This document shows positions 10,622 to 22,000 of a stretch of DNA of 64,000 bases, in pieces. The stretch spans positions 228,321,084 to 228,385,083 of the forward strand of contig NC_058522.1 in NCBI RefSeq assembly GCF_904849725.1, read 5' to 3'. Each line of letters begins with the position of its first letter. The first letter of the stretch is position 1. A program made the position numbers and the translations under genes. The DNA comes from Hordeum vulgare subsp. vulgare. Lineage: Eukaryota > Streptophyta > Magnoliopsida > Poales > Poaceae. A model generated the notes under the pieces. The model saw nothing but the letters and a program-made list of their open reading frames with translations. It had not been told where the DNA came from and ran no database searches.

Positions 10622-12213
10622 TTACATTGTAATAAATCTGACACCCATACACTTCTGGTGTTGATCATGCTTTGCCCGTGGAAGAGGTTTAGTCAGCGGG
10701 TCTGCCACATTCAAATCCGTGTGCACTTTGCTGATATTCACGTCCTCCTCCTCGACGTAGTCGCAGATGAGGTTGAAGCGTCGTTTGATGTGTTTGGTCT
10801 TCTTGTGAAACCGTGGTTCCTTTGCTAAGGCAATGGCACCCGTGTTGTCACAAAACAGGGTTATTCGATTCAGTGCGCTCGGCATCACTCCAAGGTCCGT
10901 CATGAACTGCTTCATCCAGACACCCTCCTTAGCTGCCTCCGAGGCTGCCATGTACTCCGCTTCACAGGTAGAATCAGCTACGACGCTTTGCTAGGAACTG
11001 CACCAGCTTACCGCACCCCCATTAAGAATAAATAAGTATCCAGTCTGCGACTTAGAGTCGTCCGGATCTGTGTGAAATCTTGCATCGACGTAACATTTTA
11101 TAGCAAGCTCTTCGTCACCTCCATATACGAGAAACATCTCCTTAGTCCTTTTCAAGTACTTCCGGATATTCATGACCGCCGTCGAGCGATCCACTCCTAG
11201 ATTACTCTGGAACCTGCATGCCATACTTGTGGCTAGGCTAACGTTCGGTCTAGTGCACAGCATTGCATACATGATAGAACCTACGGCTGAAGCATAGGGG
11301 ACGGAACTCATTGTCTTTCTATCTTCCTCAGTTGCTGGGCAGTGAGTCTTACTAAATTTTATACCTTGTAATACTGGCAAGAACCCTTTCTTGGACTGAT
11401 CCATTTTGAACTTCTTCAAAACTTTATCAAGGTATATGCTTTGTGAAAGTCCGATCAGGCGTTTCGATCTATCCCTATAGATCTTAATGCCTAGAATGTA
11501 AGCAGCTTCTCCTAGGTCCTTCATAGAGAAACTTTTATCCAAGTAATCCTTTATGCTATCCAAAAGCTCCACGCCATTTCCAATCAGTAATATGTCATCC
11601 ACATATAGTATTAGGAACGCCACAGAGCTCCCACTCACTTTCTTGTAAATACAAGATTCTCCAACCACTTGTAAAAACCCAAATGCTTTGGTCACCTCAT
11701 CAAAGTGTTTATTCCAACTCCGAGATGGTTACACCAGTCCATAAATGGATCGCTGGAGCTTGCACACTTTGTTAGCATTTTTAGGATCGACAAAACTTTC
11801 GGGTTGCATCATATACAACTCTTTCTTAAGGAAACCGTTAAGGAACGCCGTTTTGCATCCATCTGCTAGATTTCATAATCGAAAAATGCACCTATTCCTA
11901 ACATGATTCGGACGGACTTAAGCATCGCTACGGGTGAGAATGTCTCATCGTACTCAATTACTTGAACTTGTGACAAACCCTTTGTCACAAGTCAAGCTTT
12001 ATAAATGGTCACATTACCGTCAGCGTTCGTCTTCTTCTTAAAGATCCATTTGTTCTGAATAGCCTTGCGGCCTTCAGGTAGTACTTCTAAAGTCCACACT
12101 TTGTTTTCATACATAGATCCTATCTCGGACTTCGTGGCCTCCATCCATTTGTTGGAATCCGGGCTCACCGTTGCTTCTTCATAATTCGCAGACTCATTGT
12201 TGTCCAACAACAT
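10622..12213 (-). pseudogene. Copia reverse transcriptase and RNase H (Angela-type, broken)
   Basis: Minus-strand frames give the RT N-terminus with PDSNKWMEATKSEIGSMYEN and NKWIFKKKTNADGNV (11992-12213), then after stops GFLQVVGESCIYKKVSG and the catalytic YVDD (11594-11605) followed by ILLIGN. Next are KDLGEAAYILGIKIYRD, PNVSLATSMACRFQSN and RNase H-like DPDDSKSQTGYLFILNGGAV. After one stop the frame resumes with MAASEAAKEGVWMKQF and the C-terminal NVADPLTKPLPRAKHDQH, ending at 10622. The enzymes would copy element RNA in the particle. The YVDD box is intact, but at least four stops interrupt the chain. Confidence 0.92.
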
Positions 12214-12264
12214 AATTGATAAGACGGGATTACCGTACCACCCCGGAGTAGTACGCGGTCTCGT

Positions 12265-13200
12265 CTACCTGCAAGGTTCGATAGGAACTTGATCCAGAGT
12301 TTCATGATCATCATCATTAACTTCCTCCTCAACCAGCGTCGCAACGACACGGGTTTCCCCTTGCCCTGCTCCACCATCTAGAGGGATGAGAGGTTCGACA
12401 ACCTCATCAAGTTCTATCTTCCTCCCACTCAATTCTCTCGAGAGAAACTCCTTCTCGAGAAAAGCTCTGTTCTTAGCAACAAACACTTTGCCCTCGGATT
12501 TGAGATAAAGGTATACCAAACTGTCTCTTTTGGGTAACCTATGAAGATGCACGTTTTCGCTTTGGGTTCCAGATTTTCAGGCTGAAGCTTTTTGACATAA
12601 GCATCACATCCCCAAACTTTAAGAAACGATAACTATGGTCTTTTGCCAGACCACAGTTCGTATGGTGTCGTCTCAACGGATTTTGATGGTGCCCTATTTA
12701 AAGTGAATACAGTTGTTTCTAATGCATAACCCCAAAATGATGATAACAAACCGGTAAGAGACATCATAGATCGCACCATCTTTAATAAAGTACGATTACA
12801 ACGTTCAGACACACCATTACACTGTGGTGTTGCACGCGGTGTCAACTGTGAAACAATTCCACATTGTCTTAAGTGAGCACCAAACTCGAAACTCAGATAT
12901 TCACCCCCACGATCAGGCTATAGGAACTTGATCTTCTTGTTATGATGATTTTCGACTTCACTCTGAAATTGTTTGAGCTTTTCAAATGTTTCAGACTTGT
13001 GCTTCATCAAGTAGACAAACCATATCTACTCAAATCGTAAGTGAAGGAGAGAATATAACGATATCCGCCGCGTGCCTCCACACTCATCGGACCACACACA
13101 TCGGTATGCATGATTTCCCACAAGTCACTTGCACGCTCCATTGTTCCGGAGAACGGACTTTTAGTCTTCTTTCCCATGAGGCATGGTTCGCACTAGTCAA
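12265..13200 (-). pseudogene. Copia integrase (Angela-type, broken)
   Basis: The minus strand encodes integrase catalytic-core remnants, including TPRATPQCNGVSERCNRTLL (12633-12845), equivalent to the family's TPQxNGVxERxN motif carrying the third acidic residue (E). Downstream, SSFWGYALETTVFTLNRAPS and VETTPYELWSGKRP are typical Copia integrase C-terminal motifs, followed by a linker rich in E and D (12265-12552). The region between 12850 and 13200 contains frame changes, so the first two acidic residues are not in one open frame with the third. Integrase precedes RT here, confirming Copia rather than Gypsy. Confidence 0.87.
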
Positions 13201-13720
13201 GTGAATCAAAGTCAAGTGACTCCAAAAGTCCATTGGTATGGAGTTTCTTCATGCGCTTTACACCAATATGACCTAAGCGGCAGTGCCATAAAAACAGGGC
13301 GCTATCATTGTTAACTCTAACTCTTTTGGTCTCAATGTTATGTATATGTGTATTATCACTATCTAGATTCAATATGAACAATCCTCGCACATTGGGTGCA
13401 TGACCATAAAAGATATTACTCATAGAAATAGAACAACCATTATTCTCTGACTTAAACGAGTAACCGTCTCGCAATAAACAAGATCCAGATATAATGTTCA
13501 TGCTTAACGCAGGCATTAAATAACATTTATTTATGTTCATAACTAATCCTGTTGGTAACTGAAGTGAAACTGTGCCGACGGCGATTGCCTCAACCTTGGA
13601 ACCATTTCCCACGCGCATCACCACTTCATCCTTCGCCATCCTTCGCTTATTCCGCAGTTCCTATTCTGAGTTGCAAATATGAGCAACGGAACCGATATCG
13701 AATACCCAGGCACTACTACG
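13193..13720 (-). pseudogene. Copia protease and GAG-pre-integrase segment (Angela-type)
   Basis: The protease motif reads SAWVFDIGSVAHICNS at about 13665-13715, so the catalytic D-T-G has become D-I-G. A stop follows shortly after. The open frame 13193-13639 then carries RVGNGSKVEAIAVGTVSLQL and the HCRLGHIGVKRMKKLHTNGL zinc-binding lead-in to integrase. The Thr-to-Ile change is a one-base C-to-T transition. Confidence 0.87.
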
Positions 13721-14602
13721 AGAGCTGGTTAAGTACACACCAATAACATGTATATCGAATATACCTGATTTTTCCTTGGCCGCCTTATTATCAGCTAGAT
13801 ACTTGGCGCAGTTGCGCTTCCAGTGACCCATACCCTTGCAATAATAGCACTCCGTTTCAGGCTTAGGTCCAGCTTTGGGTTTCTTAGTCGGATTGGCAAC
13901 AGGCTAGCCACTCTTCTTTGAATTACCCGTCTTTCCTTTGTCGTTTCTCTTGAAACTAGTGGTCTTATTCACCATCAACACTTGATGCTCTTTACGGAAT
14001 TCTGAATCTACGACTTTCAGCATCGCGAATAACTCGCCGGGTGACTTGTTCAACCCTTGCATGTTATAGTTCAACACAACGCCCTTATAGCTTGGTGGCA
14101 GTGATTGAAGAATTCAGTCAGTGATAGCCTCTTGCGGGAGTTCTATCCCCAGCTCAGCTAGACGGTTTGAGTACCGAGACATTTTGAGCACATGTTCACT
14201 GACACACGAATTCTCCTCCATCTTGCAAGCATAGAATTTATCGGAGGTCTCATACCTCTCCATCCGGGTGTTCTTTTGAATGATAAAGTTCAACTCCTGG
14301 AACATCTCATATGCTGCATGATGCTCAAAGCGACGTTGAAGTCCTGGTTCTAAGCCATACAAGACTGCACATTGAACTACTGAGTAGTCCTCCTTGCGTG
14401 CTAACCAAGCATTCTTAGCATCTTGGTCAGCCGCGGAGGGTGGTTCATCTCCTAGCGCAGCATTAAGTACATAATCCTTCTTCCCAGCTTGCAGGAGCAA
14501 CTTAAGATTACGAGCCCAGTCTACAAAGTTGCTTCCATCATCTTTCAACTTAGCTTTCTCTAGGAACGTATTAAAATTCAAGGTGACTGTCGCGTGAGCC
14601 AT
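13720..14602 (-). pseudogene. Copia gag with zinc knuckle (Angela-type)
   Basis: The start is the minus-strand ATG at 14602, giving MAHATVTLNFNTFLEKAKLK, the near-invariant BARE-type gag start. Conserved blocks DGSNFVDWARNLKLLLQAGK, YSVVQCAVLYGLEPGLQRRF and YETSDKFYACKMEENSCVSE follow. The frame is closed at 14114 by TGA where the family has an arginine (ELPQEAITD then stop, then ILQSLPPSYKG), a likely CGA-to-TGA change. The zinc knuckle CYYCKGMGHWKRNC is encoded at 13810-13851. Gag would build the particle. An upstream in-frame ATG at 14617 adds five residues, but the family start is preferred. Confidence 0.92.
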
Positions 14603-15841
14603 TGATCTACAACACAAATATTTTTAAAGTGTACTTAGACTATGTTCAAGATAATAAGAGTTTAACTAATCAAATTGCTTGCTAAACTCCCACTCAAAAA
14701 GTACATCTCTCTAGTCATTTGAGTGGTTCATGATCCAATTCCACTAGCTCAAGTCTGATCATCACGTGATTGAGGATAGTTTGAGTGGTAAGCATCCCTA
14801 TGCTAATCATATCAACTATATGATTCATGATCGACCTTTCGGTCTCATGTGTTCCGAGGCCATCTCTGCACATGCTAGGCTCGTCAAGCTTAAACCGAGT
14901 GTTCCGCGTGTGCAACTGTTTTGCACCCGTTGTATGTGAGCGTTGAGCCTATCACACCCGATCATCACGTGGTGTCTCGAAACGACGAACTGTAGCAACA
15001 GTGCACAGTCCGGGAGAACACAATTTCGTCTTGAAATTTTAGTGAGAGATCACCTCATAATTTTACCATCGTTCTAAGCAAAATAAGGTGCATAAAAGGA
15101 TTAACATCACATGCAATTCATAAGTGACATGATATGGCCATCATCATGTGCTTCTTGATCTCCATCACCAAAGCACCGACACGATCTTCTTGTCACCGGC
15201 GCCACACCATGATCTCCATCAATGTGTCGCTAACGGGGTTGTCGTGCTACTCATGCTATTACTACTAAAGCTATGTCCTAGTAATATAGTAAACGCATCT
15301 GCAAGCACAAACATTAGTTTAAAGACAACCCTATGGCTCCTGCCGGTTGTCGTACCATCGACATGCAAGTCGATATTAACTATTACAACATGATCATCTC
15401 ATACATCCAATATATCACATCACATCATCGGCCATATCACATCACAAGCATACCCTGCAAAAACAAGTTAGACGTCCTCTAATTGTTGTTGCATGTTTTA
15501 CGTGGTTGCCATGGGTATCTAGTACGATCGCATCTTACTTATGAAAACACCAGAATGGGGATGTATGAATTGCTATTTAACCTCTCTCCAAGGACCTCCT
15601 CGGTCAAATCCGATTCAACTAAAGTTGGAGAAACCGACACTCGCCAGTCATCTTTGAGCAACGTGGTTACTCGTAGCGATGAAAATAGTCTCTCGTAAGT
15701 GTATGAGTAATGTCGGTCCGAGCCGCTTCGATCCAACAATACCGCGGAATCAAGAAAAGACTAAGGAGGGCAGCAAATCGCACATCACCGCCCACAAAAA
15801 CTTTTGTGTTCTACTCGAGATTCCATCTACGCATGAACCTA
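14603..15841 (-). other. Untranslated leader of the Angela-type element
   Basis: About 1.24 kb between PBS and gag with no convincing coding region; short frames here show no motifs. BARE-type elements have a long leader carrying packaging and dimerisation signals, but I cannot point to a specific one here. Confidence 0.7.
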
Positions 15842-15853
15842 GCTCTGATACCA
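15842..15853 (-). other. Primer-binding site of the Angela-type element
   Basis: TGGTATCAGAGC on the minus strand, one base inside the 5' LTR end, is an exact match to the canonical initiator-Met tRNA PBS of plant retrotransposons. Confidence 0.95.
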
Positions 15854-15854
15854 C

Positions 15855-17781
15855 TGTTGGGGAACGTCGCATGGGAAACAAAAAATTTCCTACGCGCACA
15901 AAGACCTATCATGCTGATATCCATCTACGAGAGGGGATTTGGATCTACGTACCCTTGTAGATCGCACTGCAGGAAGCGCTAAGAAACGCAGTTGATGTAG
16001 TGGAATGTCCTCACGTCCCTCGATCCGCCCCGCGAACCGTCCCACGAACCATCCCGCGATCCGTCCCACGATCCGCTCCGATCTAGTGCCAAACGGACAG
16101 CACCTCCGCGTTCAGCACACGTACAGCTCGATGATGATCTCGGCCTTCTTGATCCAGCAAGAGAGACAGAGAGGTATATGAGTTCTCCGGTAGCGTGACG
16201 GTGCTCCGGAGGTAGGTGATGATCTATCTCAGGAGGGCTCCGCCCGAGTTCAGCAGAAATACGATCTAGAGGAAAAACCGTGGAGGTATGTGGTCGGGCT
16301 ACCGTGGCAAAGTTGTCTCAAATCAGCCCTAATACCTCAGTATATATAGGAGGGAGGGGGAGGGACTTGCCTTGAGGCTAGAGGGAGCCTCAAGGGGTCG
16401 GCCGAAGGGGGGAGGATGAGTCCTCCTCCAATCCTAGTTTGTCAAGAATGCTTTGCCTGGATGGGATGTGCGAGACTGGAGTAGGGTTACAGGACGGGTC
16501 TCCGAGTTTAACTACTATTGCTGGATTCTAGTTTAGACATTTATCCGAAGGGATCTATTCCGGGGTCCCACTTCCCCCTTTTTTTCTTTTTCCTTTGATT
16601 TTTTTCTTCTCCTGCCCATAGGGCCTCTTGGGCTGTCCCACCAGCCCACTAAGGGCTGGTGCAGCACCATTAAGGCCTATGGGCTTCACCCGGGTGGGCT
16701 GGCCCCCCCGATGAACATCCAGAACCCATTCGTCACTCCCGGTACATTCCCGGTAATGTCCGAAAACCTTCCAATTATCAAATGAGGTTATCCTATATAT
16801 CAATCTTCGTCTCCGGACCATTCCGGAAACTCCCGTGACATCTGTGATCTCATCTGGGACTCCTAACAACATTCGGTAACCAACCATATAACTCAAATAC
16901 GCATAAAACATCGCCGAACCATAAGTGTGCAGACCCTGCGGGTTCGAGAACTATGTAGACATGACCCGAGGGACTCGGTCAATATCCAATAGCAGGACAT
17001 GGATGCCCATATTCGATCCTACATATTCTACGAAGATCTTATCGATTGAACCTCAGTGCCAAGGATTCATATAATCCCGTATGTCATTCCCTTTGTCTTT
17101 CGGTATGTTACTTGCCCGAGATTCGATTGTCAGTATCCGCATACCTAATTCAATCTCGCTTACCAGCATGTCTCTTTACTCGTTCCATAATACAAGATCC
17201 CGTGACTTACACTAAGTCACATTGCTTGCAAGGCTTGTGTGTGATGTTGTATTACCGAGTGGGCCCCGAGATACCTCTCCGTCACATGGAGTGACAAATC
17301 CCAGTCTTGATCCATACTAACTCAACGGACACCTTCGGAGATACCTGTAGAGCATCTTTATAGTCACCCAGTTATGTTGTGACATTTGATACACACAAGG
17401 CATTCCTCCGGTGCCAGTGAGTTATATGATGTCATGGTCATAGGAATAAATGCTTGACACACAGAAAACAGTAGCAACAAAATGACACGATCAACATGCT
17501 ATGTTCATTAGTTTGGGTCTAGTCCATCACTCGATTCACCCAATGATGCGATCCAGTTATCAAGCAACAACACCTTGTACATAGTCAGAAGACCTTGACT
17601 ATCCTTGATCAACTGGCTAGCCAACTAGAGGCTTGCTAGGGACAGTGTTTTGTCTATGTATCCACACATGTATCTAAGACATCATTCAATACAATTATAG
17701 CATGGATAATAAACGATTATCTTGATACATGAATTATAATAATAACTTATTTATCATTGCCTCTAGGGCATAATTCCAACA
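15855..17781 (-). repeat. 5' LTR of the Angela-type element (1927 bp)
   Basis: Bounded by TGTTGGGGAACG at 15855 and ATTCCAACA at 17781. It is closely similar to the 3' LTR except for a segment at about 16434-16560 absent from the other copy. It is 90 bp longer than its partner for this reason. It would carry the promoter for the element transcript, reading leftward. Confidence 0.93.
16341..16348 (-). promoter_or_regulatory. TATA box in the Angela-type 5' LTR
   Basis: TATATATA on the minus strand lies in the CTCCTATATATACTGAGG context of the LTR. The equivalent 3' LTR position is mutated. It is positioned to start transcription leftward into the element. Confidence 0.6.
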
Positions 17782-17786
17782 CACCT
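17782..17786. repeat. Target-site duplication (right) of the Angela-type element
   Basis: cacct, an exact copy of 8728-8732, directly after the LTR end TTCCAACA. Confidence 0.95.
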
Positions 17787-19004
17787 ATACTAAGAAGATT
17801 AAAAGTATAGTACTGAAACTAGCAGTTCATCAAAAAAATAGGCTATGCATTAGATATAGGAGCTAACTACAACAGTAGCAAAATTCTAATGCAAGCAGTA
17901 GGAAGAAAGACCTAGGCGATATAGGAATGATCATGGGGGTTTGCTTGCCTTGCTGCTCTGTGGCAAAGGGTTGGTCGGCAGGGTCGTAGATGTACCCGGC
18001 AGCAGTGTCAGTCTCGGGGTCTACCGGTCTGAAGAGGGGGGAGAAACAATAAATAACAGCAATAGGTGCAACCCTAAGCATGACATGGCAATATGAAGGT
18101 TAGGCATGAGCTAACGCAGTAACATCCGTCATAGCCGGGTCGATAGAATATCAGATGATATTTCCCGGGTCTGTGGCTACTACCGGTCAGACTAAAAATG
18201 ATGGAAAACTTCCATGTTTGCTATGCTAGGGATGCGTGACACACGAATGGATGGCGTATCCGGGCTCGTCTCGCTCTACTGATCTACTTTCATGTTGAAA
18301 ATATTTTGATCTGACTTACGATTTATTTTATATTAATTTTTAAAGTTTTATTACTATTTAGGAATTAAAAACAGATTTAATTAACTATTAAATACTATTA
18401 TGACATCAGCATGATGTCATGCTGACATCAGCAGTTGACTGGTTAACTAAACAGTGGGTCCTACGTGTCATTGACACAATTTATTAATTAAGGTTAAATA
18501 TTATTTAATCATATTAAATTAATGGGGGACCCACGTGTCATATCTAAGAGGATAATCATTTATCTATATTAACAGATTAGTAATTTATCTATTTAATTAA
18601 TTAATTAATATATCTATTTTTTATTAATAAAAACATATTTATATTTTCTATTTATATTTATATTTTTATATTTTTAGGGGAGGACCCCACGTGTCATTTG
18701 GTGGGAGTGGTGGGGCCCTACTGTCATTGGGACATCGAGCCCACACATACAAATACATTTTGTACGTATCATTTATGTACATTTTTCTACATACATGCAT
18801 ACATACATAATACATACATATATACATACGTACGTACATAATACATACATCCATTTCGTTTTTTCTTTTTCCTATTCTAACTCTGCCATCTCTTTGCACC
18901 TCTCTCTCTCTCTCAACACTACACATCTCTCTCAACAGAGACATAGAGGAGGCAACCTCCACCTCCTCATACATGAGATCCACCTCCTCTCTCTCTCAAC
19001 ACTA
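17787..19004 (-). repeat. 5' LTR of the Gypsy chromovirus, second part
   Basis: LTR sequence resumes after the Angela-type insertion. From 18360 it matches window position 1 onward, including the TGACATCAGCATGATGTCAT stretch and the CATA-type microsatellite near 18800, proving that the two flanks belong to one LTR. The GC-rich final 960 bp present in the 3' LTR (948-1908) is missing; Sukkula-like sequence takes over at about 19007. The part at 17787-18360 has no copy in this window. Confidence 0.8.
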
Positions 19005-19006
19005 TA

Positions 19007-22000
19007 CATATGAGTTTCAACACATGGTCATTTTCAAAATATTTGGCGAACCCTTCAAAACCCTTCCTGCCTATTTCAAGCTTTTGGAATATTTCTATAA
19101 GAAATATTCTCAATAAATTCCTGAAAAAATCTAGCATGTCACATATGATATATGTGATGATCTTGCCAAGTTTCATCTCAATCCAAGTTGATTCGAATCC
19201 CCTAATTGTTCTAAAACCCTATCTGACCAGATCCAAATTTGAGCAACTCTACATTGCCAAGTGTCTTCTATTGTTCTCAAATTTGGTACACTTGTTGTGG
19301 TACTCCAATAATGCATCCACACCAGGTGGTGCGTCAAGGAGAATAATGCCCCCACACAAAATATTGGATTCGTCGGAATTTATTTGAATACTTTCGTAAA
19401 TAGAAGGCCATTTCTACCCATTTCATGGGTTTTCCAAGTCTACATTGGAAACCTTCTCCAGTAAATACCAAATTTGGTGTCCAAGCTTATTTTAATCTAT
19501 TATTTGATCCTATTAAGTTTCATACAAATTGAAGTCCATCTGGTATCCCTAACACTCATCAAACACCTTGTGTGCACTCACCAAAGTGGTTACTTTGGCC
19601 CCTTCCACATTTACCGTTGAGCTCAAATTTTTACCACAGCCTTCCCTAGTTACCTTTTTACTCTAGTATCTTTGCCATGGCCACTGGTCAATTACTGGAG
19701 GGAGACTCCATGTAACTACTTCTCATTTTTACCCTTGGATCACCATTTTTACCCCTCTTGTCCCACTTGTGCTTAAGCCAAAGCCCCGACCTCTTTCCAG
19801 AGATTCCCTAGCATCCCAAGGCATTATTTGAAACCAAGTTATGGCATTCTCATGAAGGATAAATGAATAGCATATCTACAACTTGATTCTGGCTGAAATG
19901 TAGCTTTGTACAACAAGTAGAAGCTACCCTCCTCTTCTTGAGCTCAAACTTGGCAGTATTGTAGCTATTGCATAGCTAACACTGCTAGAAATTGTATTTC
20001 CCCAAGACTCCCCATTTCAAAGTCACTTTTCTCAGCGCCAAGTTTGCTGTTACAAAGTTAACCTTAGTCAACCCCCATTCAAACCAGCTCCACTAGAGAC
20101 CAGCTAGCATGCCCCACACCTAGACATCCTTGACTGGTCAAAATGGCACCTTGGGCACAGGTGGCCGTGGTGACCACCACCCTGGCTTGGAATATGGGTG
20201 CTCTGCACCTTGTTTCCTTCTTCCAGACCTCATCTGGCCATTGTTGCGTGTCTCAGGGCACCAGGGCACCCCCTTGACTGGTCCAAGCCCTTCTCGATGC
20301 TGGCAAGCCTGCAAAGTGCCCGAGGGCGCGTATCTTCCCCCATGCCAGAGAGCACCGAGAGCTCCCGACATTTCTTCGACTGCCCCTCCATTTTATCCTA
20401 TTCCCTGAGCACTCTCTTACTTGGGCTAGGTCTCTCCTTCCCGTGTGAATCTCCCAAACCTCCCCAAACGAGCCCAAGGATGCCCTGAGCCTCTCTTCTC
20501 CTTCCATGGCCGCCATGGCCCTCTTCGGCCATGCTCGCACCCGGGCTCATGCGGCTCCCTCCTCCCCTTCTAGCAACCCCAGATCTCTGTGCAGACCCCC
20601 CTATGTTTCCTCCTTTTTCCTCCTGTCGTCGGAGTGTCCCGAGCAAGGGCTGACCCTTGAGGCCTCCGCCATGGCCAGGGGCCCCCTCGCCCTCGAAGCT
20701 CTCTTGCCGGGCTGGGCCACTAGGCGGGTGCGGAGCCCTTTGTGAGCTCGACGTTGGCTGCAGCATCGCCAGCCATCGTCGGAGCCACCGGGGCGACCAT
20801 CGGCGTACCTCGGCCTCCCGCTCCCATGCTCCTCCTCTGTTCGGCCAAGAGGAGGGAGAATGGCCTGTAGGTGGGGGCCCGTGTCAGCGATCGAAGGGCC
20901 GGACCCAGCCGTCTTAAGTGGAGGCGGGTGACGGGGTGGTTGCCTTCCCGCGAGGAAGGCGTAAAACACCCAGGGCGCCTCCTAAGTGGCCACGGCTAGC
21001 CAGGCCGAGCCAACGGGCCGGCCCAACTCCTCCCCTGCGATGATGGGCGCGGCATAGCCCCTAATGGTGAGCCTTTTATTATTTTTCCTTTTGTTAGAGA
21101 CTCCACAAACCCATAGAAAAATCATATGAGCTCCATATTTGATGCTTCAAAATCCTACAGGTTCCTAAGACCAAGGGCTATCCAAAGTTGTAATTCACAC
21201 ATTTTTTCAAACATTTCTTTTGTTCTATTATTATTCAAATACTGATTTGAATACACCTAGCCTCACCTTTCAGAAATCCTTGATGATTCAAATCCACTCC
21301 AAATGGAGTGATTCCAGATTCCAGAGCCATCTAATATCATGCCCTATTTTTGAAGCCTTGGTCAACATTTTTCTCTCGCATGATTCTGTTGCATTAAAAT
21401 AAATAGCTTCCTTTTGCTATTTATCCGATATTAGAAAATCCCAAGAATATTCATACCAACTTAAATCCAGTGAAACAACTTCCTAAATGTTTCAAAAATC
21501 ATGTTTTGTTAAATTAGAGCCTCCACTCATTTTTATTATAATATATTCTGTAGGCTTCTTTAAAGATCACCTATTCCTCCGTTCATCAATTCAAATTTAC
21601 CTGGTGGCCCAAATCTCCTCTAGCAAGCTCCAAGTATTTTTCTTATGACGAGAGTTGTCTAAGAAAAATATAACTCCTATTTATATAGATCTCTTGTTTC
21701 TGCTTGTTGTATGGCTTACTATGTTGCTTCCGACGATAGTTGACGGAGTAGACGGAGTACTTAGAGTTGGACCGGGAGACCTTGAAGACCCCGAGGACTT
21801 ATGTGAGCAAAGGCAACCAGACCTTTGACCATGTTTTAGCAAATATTATATTGCATGCTAGTAGAGCAATTATTCCTGTTGCATATGATCATAAGTATTT
21901 GGTAAATCATGGATATGATGTTTCAGATGGTTCCTCTGGAGCACTTGCATTCGAGAATGATCCTACCACCTATGAGGGTCACGCTAATATCATGTTGACC

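Larger units (their letters stand above)
8733..17781 (-). mobile_element. Angela/BARE1/WIS-type Copia retrotransposon, complete structure
   Basis: The 9049-bp element has LTRs at 8733-10569 and 15855-17781, a PBS, a PPT and a perfect 5-bp TSD (cacct). On the minus strand the LTR starts TGTTGGAATTA and ends GGGGAACA-like, which together with the gag start MAHATVTLNFNTFLEK is typical of the BARE1/Angela/WIS group in Triticeae. Coding order is gag, protease, integrase, RT, RNase H, which is the Copia order. Many stops are present, so it is structurally full-length but non-autonomous. It inserted into the 5' LTR of the Gypsy chromovirus and is therefore younger than it. Confidence 0.95.
1..19004 (-). 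mobile_element. Ty3/Gypsy chromovirus (Tekay/Del-type), interrupted and cut by window edge
   Basis: Reading the minus strand, the order is 5' LTR (from 7777 rightward), PBS (7773-7761), an extra upstream frame, gag, protease, RT, RNase H, integrase, chromodomain, PPT and 3' LTR (1908 leftward). Integrase after RT is the Gypsy order, and a C-terminal chromodomain with the FLKVQW motif marks a chromovirus. LTR termini are TGTGACACCC and GGGCGTCACA, a good inverted pair. The 5' LTR is split by an Angela-type element at 8733-17781, and its far end is replaced by Sukkula-like sequence at about 19005. The 3' LTR is cut by the window edge, so its TSD cannot be read. All frames carry stops, so the copy is dead. 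The specific Triticeae family is not assigned. Confidence 0.85.
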
